Source: Leptospira biflexa (lineage in GTDB: Bacteria > Spirochaetota > Leptospiria > Turneriellales > DYLW01). Taken from it: a DNA stretch of 39,735 nucleotides. The number at the start of each line of letters is the position of its first letter. Position 1 is the stretch's first letter. The position numbers and the translations under genes are program-made. Shown in pieces: positions 15,650 through 25,017 of this stretch. Below the pieces are notes generated by a model, which worked only from the letters and a program-made list of their open reading frames with translations, made no database searches and was not told the DNA's origin. The stretch covers positions 1-39,735 of the forward strand of contig DYLW01000011.1 of the NCBI GenBank assembly GCA_020721865.1, written 5' to 3'.

Positions 15650-18547
15650 TTACTGATTTTTCTGGCGTATTATTTTTCTTGTATTCTGGTGCAGGCGTTT
15701 TATCTTCTCCAGAATTTCCATGTCGTGGGCGGGGTATTGAATCACGGCGTCAAATAAATCGGAAATTTCGTCGTCGCAATCCAATGGGATAAAACCAATG
15801 GATGGGAGATAAAGGTTGCGGTGTTCATACCATGAGAACAGGTTTCTGACGCGGGAAAGGAAAGCCCCGTTTTCTTCCCCACCAAAAATGAAAATAGCAA
15901 TATGGGATGTGGATATGTTTTTTTTCCAGTCTGCGTCATCCGGGTTGTCCAGAAAAAAATCATCCGGAGCCATACCGGCATCAAAATGCATGGATAAGAG
16001 TTTTCCCAGGGATTTCTGTAATTCCGGTTTATTCCCGGCAATGAGGACAGAGATTTTTTCCTGATTTTTAATTGTATGGATGTAGGAAATCCATCGCTCT
16101 TTCTGGAGGTATGTGATATTGGAAATATCAACATCCACGATTTCTGAATTTTCATCGGTTTTTATGGGGATGTAAACACTAATTTCTGTATATTGCCCGG
16201 ACTGGCTTTTTACATCGGCGTCTCCACCATGCAATACGATCATCTCCTTTACGTTTGACAGACCCAGCCCGCTTCCGGAATAAAAGATTTTATCCGGGTC
16301 CTGTATCTGGGTATAGGCAGAAAAAATACTATCCTTGAATTCATCTGCTATTCCGTGACCTTCATCCCGCACCCGGATCCAGTATTTTCCAGCAGAAATT
16401 TTTACGGAAAGGGTTATCTTTTTTCCCGGCCTGTTATATTTTATTGCATTTCCCAAAAGATTATTCAAAATTTTTTCTATTTTCTCCGGATCAAAGAAAA
16501 GGTACATGGGCGTTTCCGGTATAATCCGTATAAATTCCATATTATTAAAACTTATGATATTTTCATAAACTTCAGAAATTTGCCGGATGAAGTGATTAAT
16601 ATCCGAATAATTCAGAATAATCTGCATTTTATCACTTTCAAGACGGGAATGATCCAGGGTATTGTTGATCATGGAGATGACCCGGTAACTGGATGATTTA
16701 ATAATATCCAGAAGATGGATCTGCTCCTTGTTCAATTTATCTTTCTTCCTTAAAAGGGTATCTATGGGCATGGTAAGAAGGGAAAGAGGAGTCTTGATAT
16801 CATGGGTGATCTTCGCAAAAAAATCTGTTTTCCAGTGATTCATTTTTTCCAGTTCATTTGTTTTTGCTGTTAATTCCCTGGTACGTTGACTGATTTTGGA
16901 TTCCAGCCCCTGGTTTATTGACCTCAACTGATATCTGGATAATTGAGAGGCAATGGACGTTTCCATCATCTTCTGAATAACCATAAAAATATCCATGGAG
17001 AAATGATCCCTTCTGTTCCGTGGGACAATTCCGGCCACCAGCCCGATTATCTTTTTCTGAGTATGCAACGGCAATAAAAATATATAATCATTTTCATTAA
17101 AATTGGTCAATATCTGGATATGGGTTACAGATAATGCCGGATTTTCGGAAAAATCCAGAATGCTGCCATAGAATAAATCAAGTTTTATGCCTGTTAATTC
17201 ATCCAGAAGCCGGATTAATAGTTCATGGCCATTTTTAATTTTTTTTCTGTATTGCATTAATGTAATATTCTTATATTTCTCCGGCAAAATGAGAATCATT
17301 CCCATAGCGGAAATTCCTTCATGCTGCATAAAATTATCCGAGTATTTTTGTATTAATGTTCGGAGGAAATACGATTCTTTATCTGGTGGAAGAAAATGCT
17401 GAAGCCATGCATATTTCTGCCGGCAGACGGCATGTTTTGTATTCACCCGCAGCATCAAAAAAAGAACGCTGGTCCATGCCAGAAATGATAGGAAATATAC
17501 CAGAAAATAAATCACGGGAATGCCGGACAAAAAACCCAGAATGTCCACAAGAACCAGGATGGATATCATGGAATACAGAAAATAATCCTGGATAATGACG
17601 ATTGATTTTTTCCTCTCAGAGTTTTTTATCAATGTATAGGAACCAAATCCCAGAATCAGAATAAAAACAATAATCAATGTGTAGTTGATCAACTCATTAT
17701 CCCCGGCAAATAAAACCAGAAAAATACCCATTATGGGAATCAGCGATATCAGGAAATACCATATACGTGCATTCTTGATTTTTATCAGGACAGGTAATAT
17801 GACAGAAAACAGCATCACAGAAAGGTATCCCAATCTGGTCATTGAGGACAGGGATTCATATCCATGAGTGACCATTAAAAGGTGAATAAAAAAAAGGGAA
17901 AATAAAAACGGATAGAGGACAAATTCTTTCCAATGGAAAAATATCAGAGAGGCAATAAAAATCAGGATTAGCCCCACCAGGGTTGCCAATAAAGCTGTCT
18001 CCCGGATCATGGCGGTTTCCAATTCCTCCAAAACCAGATTCTCACCGCCGTTTTTTATGGAAAGGTCAGATAAAATGGTTTCCGGATGAAAAGGGATTCC
18101 GGACAAACCCCCGGTAATCTGCAAATCAGAGTTAGTTTTTTCCTTATCTGGTGGAGGTATCCGGTAAAGAGGGGCGTTATGGAAAAAGAGTTTATGCGGG
18201 CGGAGCACTTTGTTTCCTCGGAAGACATGGACATTGGTTTTCCGCAAGGCAATATATCCGGAAAGATTTTTTCCGGGGACGGTAACCAGAAAAATCCTGG
18301 AATCCTTTATTGGAATAGGAAAGCGGATTGTTTTCACGTCGTTAAGGAAAATTCTTTTATGAAAATCCCATAGCCGGCATTGGTAGGTGTCCCCCGGAAA
18401 AGATGGATTTTTTTTACATTCATGGTATTGGTGGAAAATGGATTCCAATCCCATGCTATATTCCAGAGGAATTCCCAAAATGAAAACCCCCATCCATAAT
18501 TGGAAAACCTTGCGTATAACTAATAATCGGCCCGGTAAAAAGTTCAT
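15650..18547 (-). CDS. 7TM sensor histidine kinase with C-terminal pseudo-receiver
   Basis: Numbering here counts from a possible TTG start at 18580; I place the start at the ATG at 18545-18547, codon 12, but neither has a clear Shine-Dalgarno. The protein has an N-terminal signal or anchor, an extracytoplasmic domain (about 50-190), seven hydrophobic segments (about 197-377) like a 7TM-DISM receptor, a GAF-like region (about 400-540), a coiled coil, then HisKA and HATPase domains. Key motifs are FFAKITHDIKTPLS (His593), LLNNLLGNAIKYN written here as NNLLGNAIKY (N711), VRDEGHGI, and GSGLGLSNVKE. Residues about 842-970 look like a receiver fold, but the strand where the phospho-acceptor Asp should lie reads IAIFIFGGEENG, so Asp is missing. 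The protein would autophosphorylate in response to an outside signal and pass phosphate to an unknown partner. No response regulator gene is adjacent. Confidence 0.85.
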   Translation of the reverse strand: MNFLPGRLLVIRKVFQLWMGVFILGIPLEYSMGLESIFHQYHECKKNPSFPGDTYQCRLWDFHKRIFLNDVKTIRFPIPIKDSRIFLVTVPGKNLSGYIALRKTNVHVFRGNKVLRPHKLFFHNAPLYRIPPPDKEKTNSDLQITGGLSGIPFHPETILSDLSIKNGGENLVLEELETAMIRETALLATLVGLILIFIASLIFFHWKEFVLYPFLFSLFFIHLLMVTHGYESLSSMTRLGYLSVMLFSVILPVLIKIKNARIWYFLISLIPIMGIFLVLFAGDNELINYTLIIVFILILGFGSYTLIKNSERKKSIVIIQDYFLYSMISILVLVDILGFLSGIPVIYFLVYFLSFLAWTSVLFLMLRVNTKHAVCRQKYAWLQHFLPPDKESYFLRTLIQKYSDNFMQHEGISAMGMILILPEKYKNITLMQYRKKIKNGHELLIRLLDELTGIKLDLFYGSILDFSENPALSVTHIQILTNFNENDYIFLLPLHTQKKIIGLVAGIVPRNRRDHFSMDIFMVIQKMMETSIASQLSRYQLRSINQGLESKISQRTRELTAKTNELEKMNHWKTDFFAKITHDIKTPLSLLTMPIDTLLRKKDKLNKEQIHLLDIIKSSSYRVISMINNTLDHSRLESDKMQIILNYSDINHFIRQISEVYENIISFNNMEFIRIIPETPMYLFFDPEKIEKILNNLLGNAIKYNRPGKKITLSVKISAGKYWIRVRDEGHGIADEFKDSIFSAYTQIQDPDKIFYSGSGLGLSNVKEMIVLHGGDADVKSQSGQYTEISVYIPIKTDENSEIVDVDISNITYLQKERWISYIHTIKNQEKISVLIAGNKPELQKSLGKLLSMHFDAGMAPDDFFLDNPDDADWKKNISTSHIAIFIFGGEENGAFLSRVRNLFSWYEHRNLYLPSIGFIPLDCDDEISDLFDAVIQYPAHDMEILEKIKRLHQNTRKIIRQKNQ

Positions 18548-18657
18548 AAATGGAAAAATCCGGCTTTTTTGTATTGTCAAATAGTTTTTTCCGTTTTACC
18601 ATTGATTAGGAGCTCGTTGCGGGTTCTTTTCTGCTTGGAAGCTGGATTGGCCGGAAA

Positions 18658-18685
18658 TTGCATACGCGGTACTGAGAATTACAAT
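18658..18685 (+). promoter_or_regulatory. sigma70-type promoter of the PP2C phosphatase gene
   Basis: TTGCAT (18658-18663) and TACAAT (18680-18685) are spaced by 16 bases, and the -10 box matches the consensus at five of six positions. A transcript from about 18692 would have a 38-base leader containing the strong GGAGGAG before the start at 18730. Confidence 0.5.
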
Positions 18686-18729
18686 TGACAACCCGCTCCC
18701 GCAGCAAGATGGAACTATGGAGGAGACCC

Positions 18730-19503
18730 ATGCTAACAATTGCCCATTACACAAACGGAGGAAAAATCCGTCGCCGGAATGAGGATGCTCTTTTGATCCA
18801 TGACCGGGTGGTACAGCTGCATGCCATGCTGGAACCGGAGTTCACATCTTTCTCGGAATTTCCCATCATTCTGGGAATTGCGGACGGTATGGGGGGGGCT
18901 CCCGCAGGAGATCTGGCGGCGAACATGGTCCTCACAGCCTTCTCCGGTACGCCCAGACTTCTGGATAGCAGGGAAGTGGCTTTTTCTGCAGGAGAGAACA
19001 TCCTCCGCATTCTCCACGAGTGGGTATTGGATGAACCGGAACTGGAGGGAATAGGGGCAGCCGCTACCCTCCTTGTTATACAACAAGACAAATTTGTGTA
19101 TTTCCATGCCGGGGATACCCGGTTTTACCATATCAAAAGGGATATTTTCAGAAAAAAAGACAAATACGTTGTTCTGACCAGGGATCATACCGTGGCCAAT
19201 GAGTTGTTACGGTATAAAAAGAAGACAAAAGAAGAAATTGAATCCCTTCGTCTTCGGGACACGCTCACGTCTGCTTTTTCTGGCTGGAAAGAACTGTTCA
19301 GCGTGGACTGGGAATACCGCGCTCTTCCGGTATCCGCAGGAAGGTTTCTGCTGGCTACCGATGGGTTATGGGCAGCAATGGAAAAAATGGAAGGCATCCA
19401 TTTGTCCGGGGTAAGCCTTCAGGAGGCAGCCCGCTCTCTGGCGGAAAAAATTGAAGCGTCCAATCCCCGGGATAATTTTTCTTTTCTAATGTTTGACCTG
19501 TGA
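18730..19503 (+). CDS. PP2C-family (PPM) serine/threonine protein phosphatase
   Basis: The cytoplasmic 257-residue enzyme belongs to the metal-dependent PPM family, which removes phosphate from Ser or Thr. Metal and phosphate residues are visible as RRRNEDA (Arg and D19), GIADGMGG (D52, G53), HAGDTRFY (about 127-133), LLATDGLW (D211) and RDNFSF (D248). The start at 18730 is chosen because GGAGGAG sits just upstream. An ATG at 18685 would add 15 residues but coincides with the promoter -10 box. No Ser/Thr kinase or FHA gene is adjacent, so the partner is not known. It is divergent from the histidine kinase. The 216 bases between it and fabG hold nothing I recognise. Confidence 0.9.
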   Translation: MLTIAHYTNGGKIRRRNEDALLIHDRVVQLHAMLEPEFTSFSEFPIILGIADGMGGAPAGDLAANMVLTAFSGTPRLLDSREVAFSAGENILRILHEWVLDEPELEGIGAAATLLVIQQDKFVYFHAGDTRFYHIKRDIFRKKDKYVVLTRDHTVANELLRYKKKTKEEIESLRLRDTLTSAFSGWKELFSVDWEYRALPVSAGRFLLATDGLWAAMEKMEGIHLSGVSLQEAARSLAEKIEASNPRDNFSFLMFDL

Positions 19504-19719
19504 ACCCGTCAACGTGTTTACCATTATCGACGTAAAAAAAACGTGACGCCCATGCTTCGTTTTTAACCCTGTCCCCGTAGAAATAATTGTGGTTTCTTTC
19601 CGGAAAACTTTTTGCTGCAAATACGAATTTTTGGGGCATTGGGAAATCCGGAGGGATGGCGATTAAAATTTTTAATGATAAAGTAACGCAAAATAATTTT
19701 ATGGTAAAAGGAGCAGATT

Positions 19720-20475
19720 ATGGCAATAGGATTGCAGGATTTAAAAGATAAAGTGGTCATTGTGACCGGTTCTGGCCGGGGTATTGGAAAAGGGATCGCA
19801 ACAGCTTTCGCAGAAGTGGGAAGCAAAGTTGTCATCAGTGATATTGATGCAGAAACTGCGGCTAACACAGCTAAGGAAATTGCTGGCATGGGTGTGGAAA
19901 CCCTTTCTGCCGTTTGCGATGTTTCCAACAGAGAGCAGGTGGACAAATTAATTAATGCCACAGTTGAGAAATTTGGAAAAATTGATGTGGTGGTGAACAA
20001 TGCCGGTATTACCATGGACGGATTATTTATCCGGATGAAGCAGGAACAATGGCAAAAAGTCATTGACATCAATCTGACAGGTACATTTAATGTTACCCAC
20101 GCAGCGGTTAACGTAATGAGAAAAGTAAAAAGTGGTTGCATTATCAACATCTCTTCTGTAAACGCTCTTGGAGCGCCAGGACAGGCAAATTATTCCGCGA
20201 CCAAAGCTGGGGTGATTGGATTCACCAAAGCCCTCGCGAAAGAAATTGCCGGAATGGGAATTCGCGTGAATGCAATAGCTCCGGGGTTTATTGAGACCCC
20301 CATGACCGCGAAAATTCCGGAAAAATTGGCGGAAGAAATGATTAAGGCAATTCCCATAGGGCGTATTGGCCAGCCAGTGGATATAGCAAAACCTATCCTC
20401 TTTTTGGCTTCCGATATGGCATCCTATGTGACCGGTGAGATTTTGAACGTCAACGGTGGATTAAACGGGGTATAA
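19720..20475 (+). CDS. fabG: 3-oxoacyl-[ACP] reductase
   Basis: This cytoplasmic NADPH-dependent enzyme performs the first reduction in each cycle of fatty-acid elongation. The 251-residue short-chain dehydrogenase has the nucleotide motif TGSGRGIGKG (16-25), NNAG (93-96), and the catalytic set N118, S145, Y158 and K162 (YSATK). The C-terminal VTGEILNVNGG is also typical. A good AAAGGAGC precedes the ATG. The adjacent acpP gene, 51 bases downstream, supports FabG over other short-chain dehydrogenases. No fabD or fabF is visible in the window. Confidence 0.93.
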   Translation: MAIGLQDLKDKVVIVTGSGRGIGKGIATAFAEVGSKVVISDIDAETAANTAKEIAGMGVETLSAVCDVSNREQVDKLINATVEKFGKIDVVVNNAGITMDGLFIRMKQEQWQKVIDINLTGTFNVTHAAVNVMRKVKSGCIINISSVNALGAPGQANYSATKAGVIGFTKALAKEIAGMGIRVNAIAPGFIETPMTAKIPEKLAEEMIKAIPIGRIGQPVDIAKPILFLASDMASYVTGEILNVNGGLNGV

Positions 20476-20526
20476 TTTTATTTGCAAAATAAGATTATAT
20501 AAATATTAAGTAACAGGAGAACATCC

Positions 20527-20757
20527 ATGGCAGATATGGACAAAATTAAAAAAATTATTTCTGAGCAGCTTGGTGTTGACGAAGGCGAGATTACTAACGA
20601 ATCTCACTTCATCGATGACTTGGGCGCTGACTCTTTGGACACTGTGGAGCTTGTAATGGCTCTTGAAGAAGAATTTGGCATTGAAATTCCTGATGAAGAT
20701 GCTGAAAAAATCCAAACTGTTGGTGACGTAAGCAAATACATCGACGCACACGCCTGA
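20527..20757 (+). CDS. acpP: acyl carrier protein
   Basis: This small acidic carrier holds growing acyl chains on a phosphopantetheine arm. The 76-residue protein has the attachment motif [10 protein letters not shown] with Ser36, and helix II continues as [17 protein letters not shown]. Length and charge are normal. ACAGGAG precedes the ATG. The gene sits between fabG and rnc and is followed by a terminator-like hairpin, which fits the high expression of ACP relative to RNase III. Confidence 0.97.
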   Translation: MADMDKIKKIISEQLGVDEGEITNESHFIDDLGADSLDTVELVMALEEEFGIEIPDEDAEKIQTVGDVSKYIDAHA

Positions 20758-20766
20758 AAGATTTTG

Positions 20767-20799
20767 GGATCTGCTTTCCACGGAGGGCAGATCCTTTTT
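20767..20799 (+). terminator. terminator-like hairpin between acpP and rnc, with the rnc SD-like sequence in its loop
   Basis: GGATCTGC (20767-20774) pairs perfectly with GCAGATCC (20787-20794), followed by five T. The 12-base loop contains GGAGG (20782-20786). It begins nine bases after the acpP stop and ends three bases before the rnc start. It could act as a partial terminator that lowers rnc expression, as an RNase III cleavage site for autoregulation, or both. The GGAGG is 15 bases from the rnc ATG in linear distance, long for a normal ribosome site unless the folded stem shortens it. Confidence 0.7.
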
Positions 20800-20801
20800 C
20801 C

Positions 20802-21530
20802 ATGCATAAAGATCGGCTGAAAAAACTTAAAGATTTCTCTTCCAGAAATTCCCTTCAGGATGTTTCTCTGGAGCTTTTGGATCAGGCGTTGACTCATAAA
20901 AGCTACGCCAACGAGAATCATCACGGCTATAAAAATAAACTCAAAGTAAATCTTCATAACCAAAGGCTGGAATTTCTGGGTGATACTATTCTGGGCACCG
21001 TGGTGGCTCTGGCCATCTGTCGCCAATGCGAAGAATGCGATGAAGGTAACTTGACCAAAAAAAAATCCAGAATTGTGTGTGAAGCCACTCTGGCGGAAAT
21101 CGGGGAAGGCTTGGGTATTGCCGACCTCCTCCTCCTCGGAAAAGGGGAAAAAGAAACCGGTGGATCAGAACGAAAGTCCAATATTGCGGATGCAATGGAA
21201 TCCATCCTCGGTGCGATTTTTCTGGATAGGGGATATGATACCACGGAAATGTTTATATTAAAACACTGGGCTCCTTACATTGAAGGGGAGGTGGTGGTTT
21301 CCGGAAGCATTGATTATAAATCCCAGCTTCAGGAATGGCTGGTAAAAAAAAGAAAAATCCGTCCGGAATACCGGGTGCTTTCCACCTCCGGGCCGGAGCA
21401 TGATAAAGACTATGAAATTGGTCTTTTTATCATGGATGAACTTGCCTCCCGGGGAATCGCAAAAAGCCGGAAAAAAGCAGAGCAGACCGCCGCAGAACAA
21501 TACATCAAATCACATAAAATTCATTTCTAA
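20802..21530 (+). CDS. rnc: ribonuclease III
   Basis: This enzyme cuts double-stranded RNA, including rRNA precursors. The 242-residue protein has the catalytic signature QRLEFLGDTILG (E57, D61) and the second site ADAMESILGAI (D130, E133), followed by a double-stranded RNA-binding domain (about 165-240, with DYKSQLQEWL and SRKKAEQTAAEQY). All catalytic acids are present. Its upstream hairpin may allow self-control, as known for RNase III in Escherichia coli. The stop codon touches that of the convergent lpd gene, so both transcripts must overlap or end inside the neighbour. Confidence 0.95.
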   Translation: MHKDRLKKLKDFSSRNSLQDVSLELLDQALTHKSYANENHHGYKNKLKVNLHNQRLEFLGDTILGTVVALAICRQCEECDEGNLTKKKSRIVCEATLAEIGEGLGIADLLLLGKGEKETGGSERKSNIADAMESILGAIFLDRGYDTTEMFILKHWAPYIEGEVVVSGSIDYKSQLQEWLVKKRKIRPEYRVLSTSGPEHDKDYEIGLFIMDELASRGIAKSRKKAEQTAAEQYIKSHKIHF

Positions 21531-22937
21531 TCAGATATTGCAGCTCACCCCAAGGGCGGCGTTGACCACCTCATAAACCCCTTCGGAGAGCGTGGGATGG
21601 GGAAAAATGCTTTCCGCAATTTCTTTCAGATGGATTTCATTTTTTATGAAAACAGAAAAATAGGTGATGATTTCTCCTGCCTGGGGGGATAAAAGATGTG
21701 CCCCCAGAATGGTTTCTTTTTCCGGGTGGTAGTAAATCCGCATTTCTCCCTGGTTCTGCCCAATGGCGGTGGCCATGGCGAGTGCACTGACCGGGAACGA
21801 TACCATTTTATAGCATATCTTTTCTGCAATGAGCTCTTTCTCTGTTCTCCCAACCCCGGCGGCAGCAAGGCGGGTGTATACCACGGAAGGAATTTCATGT
21901 TCGCTTATGGTGGCAGGGTTGGCTCCGGCGGCAAATTCTGCGGCAATATGGCCTTCCCTGGATGCTTTGTGTGCCAGCCTTCGGCCTCCAATCACATCGC
22001 CGATAGCGAAAATGTTCCGGTGGGGAAGGACTCTGTATTCATCGTCCACGGGAATGAACCCATTGACCGTGGCCACTCCCAGTTTATCCATTCCCAGAGT
22101 GTCAGCATTGGGACGGACCCCGGTGGCGTTCAGGATACGGTCATATTTTTCATTGTTCAGATTATCCTGTGCATCCCTGTATGTGAGGATTGCAGAGGAT
22201 TCTTCTTTGAGGATATTTTCCACCCGGACATTTTCGTGAATCTTAACTCCCTCCTTCTGGAAATGGGATTTGAGGCCTTTTGCCTGGAAGTCTTCCAGAA
22301 ATGGGAGGATGGAGGGGGCATATTCATAGACGGTCACCTTGCTTCCCAGAGAGGAGAACAGATCGGCCATTTCCAGGCCAATGATGCCGCCGCCAATGAT
22401 GCCCAGGCTGGCCGGAACTTCTGACTTTGTGAGTGCACTCCGGTAATTCCAAATGATATGGTCATCGGATTCATAGGGGGTTTTTTCCAGAGGAAGGGAG
22501 CCGGATGCGATGATGGCGTAATCAAACTCCAGAATTTCCCCGGATGCGGTCAGGGATATATGGTGTGAATCCACAAAAACGCCGGCGTCCCGGATGAGTT
22601 CCACATTGTATTTTTTGAAAAGCGAAGTGATTCCCATGGAAGATTTTAACGCTGCCTTGCGGCTCCGCTCCCAGATAGTGGCAATGGTGGAACTGTCCGG
22701 AATTTTGTTTTTGTGTGGGATTTCCACACCCAGGCGGTTTTTCCCAATGGATGCAAAAAAATGGGCGGACTCTAACAACGCTTTGGTGGGGACGCAGCCA
22801 TAGTTGACGCAGGTGCCTCCGGTTTCCGCTTTTTCCAGAACAACCGTGTTCATACCCAATTGGGATGCCCGTATAGCAGCCGTATAGCCCCCGGGTCCGG
22901 AGCCGATGACGACCATATTATATTTCCGTGTGCTCAT
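21531..22937 (-). CDS. lpd: dihydrolipoamide dehydrogenase
   Basis: This FAD flavoprotein is the E3 component of 2-oxoacid dehydrogenase or glycine cleavage complexes. It reoxidises dihydrolipoyl groups with NAD. The 468-residue protein shows the FAD motif VIGSGPGGYTA (10-20), the redox disulfide GGTCVNYGCVPTK (C43, C48), an NAD motif around GIIGGGIIGLEMA, the second FAD motif ATGD-like IFAIGDVIGG, and the C-terminal FPHPTLSE (H447, E452) that completes the active site of the partner subunit. No E1 or E2 gene is adjacent. Its start lies one base after the stop of the upstream GGDEF-EAL gene, so the two are one transcriptional unit and probably coupled. Confidence 0.95.
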   Translation of the reverse strand: MSTRKYNMVVIGSGPGGYTAAIRASQLGMNTVVLEKAETGGTCVNYGCVPTKALLESAHFFASIGKNRLGVEIPHKNKIPDSSTIATIWERSRKAALKSSMGITSLFKKYNVELIRDAGVFVDSHHISLTASGEILEFDYAIIASGSLPLEKTPYESDDHIIWNYRSALTKSEVPASLGIIGGGIIGLEMADLFSSLGSKVTVYEYAPSILPFLEDFQAKGLKSHFQKEGVKIHENVRVENILKEESSAILTYRDAQDNLNNEKYDRILNATGVRPNADTLGMDKLGVATVNGFIPVDDEYRVLPHRNIFAIGDVIGGRRLAHKASREGHIAAEFAAGANPATISEHEIPSVVYTRLAAAGVGRTEKELIAEKICYKMVSFPVSALAMATAIGQNQGEMRIYYHPEKETILGAHLLSPQAGEIITYFSVFIKNEIHLKEIAESIFPHPTLSEGVYEVVNAALGVSCNI

Positions 22938-22938
22938 A

Positions 22939-25017
22939 CTATTTTTCCGTTTTCTCCAAAAAAGATACGATTTCGCTGGCGGGAAGGGCGGGGGATATCA
23001 GAAATCCCTGTCCGTAATCACAGCCGTTTTCCTGCAGGAATTTCCGCTGCTCTTCTGTCTCCACGCCCTCGGCTATGGTTTTCATCCGCAGGCTTTTTCC
23101 CATGGCGATGATGGTTTTGACAATGGCGGCGTCCTCCATCTTCTCGTTTAGATGTTTTATGAATGATTGGTCAATCTTGAGAAGATCAATGGGAAATTTC
23201 CGGAGATAGCTCAGGCTGGAATATCCAGTACCAAAATCGTCCAGAGAAAGATGAATACCCATCTCTCGGATTTTCATCATTTTCTCGATATTCTGGCTAC
23301 CTTCCCACATGGTAATACGCTCCGTTAATTCCAGCTCCAGGTTAGAGGAGTCAATGGCGTACTGGGTAAGCATCTTTTCCAGAAATCCAACGATATCGCT
23401 TTCATGAAACTGCCGGGCGGATATATTGATGGCCACCCGGTATTTCCGATAGTCTTGGGATTTCCATTCCAGAATCTGGCGGATGACACTTTCAATAATC
23501 CACTCACTAATGGGAATAATAAGGCCGTTTTCTTCCGCCAGCGGTATAAATTTTTCCGGGGAAACCATCCCCAGCTCTGGATGTTTCCAGCGTAGCAGTG
23601 CTTCCATTCCCAGTATCTTTTTACTTCCAATTTCCCACTGCGGCTGGTAATAAATGAGAAGCTGATTTTCTTTGATGGATTTCCGTAGCTGAATTTCCAG
23701 AGTAAGCTGTTCAAAGGCACGGGTATTGATTTCCGGCGTGTAAAATTGATAGTTATTGATGCCAATTTCTTTTGCCTTGTATACGGCAGAATCTGCGTTC
23801 CGCAGAAGAACCAGGGCGTCTTTTCCGTCATCGGGGTACAGAGCAATCCCGATGCAGATTGTCACCATGATCTCTGAATTCTGGATCAGAAACGGGGTCT
23901 GGAAATCATCAATGATTTTCTGGGCAATCTGTGTCACATCCTGCAGATTCTGGATATCCTCCACCAGCAGGGTGAACTCATCTCCTCCCACACGAGCCAG
24001 ATTGTCTTCTGATGTCACCAGTTTTTTCAGACGGGTGGCTACCATTTGCAAAAAATAATCCCCCATCCCCTGCCCAAAGGTCTCATTGATTAACTTAAAC
24101 CGATTGATATCGATAAATAAAATCGCTACTTCTTTTTTTGTTTTTTTAGACATAGAAATAGCATAACGCACAGTCTCCACAAATTGAAACCGATTGGGCA
24201 GTTTGGTCAGGCGGTCATGATTCTGGGCGTATTGCAGTTCCTGTTTTGCCCGGACTCCCTGGGATTTATCGGAAAAGACTCCCACATAGTTTGTGATTTT
24301 CCCTTTTTTGTTCCTCAGAACCCTGACAGTCAGCCACTCGGAATATACCTCTCCCTCTTTTCTGCGGTTCCACAGTTCACCCTGCCAGAAATCCTGGTCA
24401 TGGATGGCATGCCACATCTTTTTAAAAAATGCCTTATCCTGAAGGTTGGATTGTAGAAACCGGGGATTTTTTCCCATGGCCTCTTCCGCACTGTATTGGG
24501 TGATCTTTGAGAATGCTTCATTGACCAGGATGATGTTATTGTCATGGTCCGTAATCATGATCCCTTCGTCGCTCAGGTTAAAAACAATGGAACTCAGTCT
24601 GAGTTGTTCATCCGCTTTATTCTGGCGGATAGCATGGATGATCTGTTTTTCCGCCACCGCCAGGCGAACATTCAGTATTTTTAAGTTAAACGGTTTGGTT
24701 ATATAATCGTCCGCCCCGGAATCCAGGGCAGCACTCAAGTCATCATGGCTGTCCTTGGCCGTGGCCACGATGATATAGGTGGGGATGTCCATATTTTCTA
24801 TGGTTCCTGCCCGGCTCCGGATTTTTCTGGTCAGCTCCAGTCCGGTCATTTGCGGCAGTATCCAGTCTATGATGGCTATATCAAAGTGTTCCGTCTGAAA
24901 CGTATCCCAGGCGGATTCTGCGTCCTCAAAATCCATAACCTCATGGGATCTTTTTAACACCAGCATTTTGATCAGTGCTCGGGTATCGGCATCGTCTTCT
25001 ACGATTAGTATTTTCAT
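22939..25017 (-). CDS. response regulator with PAS, GGDEF and EAL domains
   Basis: The 692-residue cytoplasmic protein combines signal input with cyclic-di-GMP turnover. It has a receiver (1-125; acids E7-D9, phospho-acceptor D51, K108), a PAS domain (about 140-255), a GGDEF domain (about 265-430) with RVGGDEF at 342-348 and the DINRFKLINETFG helix, and an EAL domain (about 440-690) with MEALLRW (471-477), NISARQF (N531), LDDFGTGYSS (D593, D594), LLKID (K614) and AEGVE (E650). Both catalytic domains look complete, so it may switch between making and hydrolysing c-di-GMP. The allosteric RxxD site before GGDEF reads TSED, so product inhibition at that site is unlikely. It is transcribed together with lpd. 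The partner kinase is not known, and the 7TM kinase in this window is only a candidate. Confidence 0.93.
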   Translation of the reverse strand: MKILIVEDDADTRALIKMLVLKRSHEVMDFEDAESAWDTFQTEHFDIAIIDWILPQMTGLELTRKIRSRAGTIENMDIPTYIIVATAKDSHDDLSAALDSGADDYITKPFNLKILNVRLAVAEKQIIHAIRQNKADEQLRLSSIVFNLSDEGIMITDHDNNIILVNEAFSKITQYSAEEAMGKNPRFLQSNLQDKAFFKKMWHAIHDQDFWQGELWNRRKEGEVYSEWLTVRVLRNKKGKITNYVGVFSDKSQGVRAKQELQYAQNHDRLTKLPNRFQFVETVRYAISMSKKTKKEVAILFIDINRFKLINETFGQGMGDYFLQMVATRLKKLVTSEDNLARVGGDEFTLLVEDIQNLQDVTQIAQKIIDDFQTPFLIQNSEIMVTICIGIALYPDDGKDALVLLRNADSAVYKAKEIGINNYQFYTPEINTRAFEQLTLEIQLRKSIKENQLLIYYQPQWEIGSKKILGMEALLRWKHPELGMVSPEKFIPLAEENGLIIPISEWIIESVIRQILEWKSQDYRKYRVAINISARQFHESDIVGFLEKMLTQYAIDSSNLELELTERITMWEGSQNIEKMMKIREMGIHLSLDDFGTGYSSLSYLRKFPIDLLKIDQSFIKHLNEKMEDAAIVKTIIAMGKSLRMKTIAEGVETEEQRKFLQENGCDYGQGFLISPALPASEIVSFLEKTEK

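Noticed and set aside
18548..18580. TTG start for the histidine kinase
   Set aside because: It would add 11 residues and has only a weak GGAAAA upstream. The ATG at 18547 is preferred, though this is not certain.
21696..22424. Plus-strand ORF of 242 codons inside lpd
   Set aside because: It is antisense to a well-conserved gene and has no domain features.
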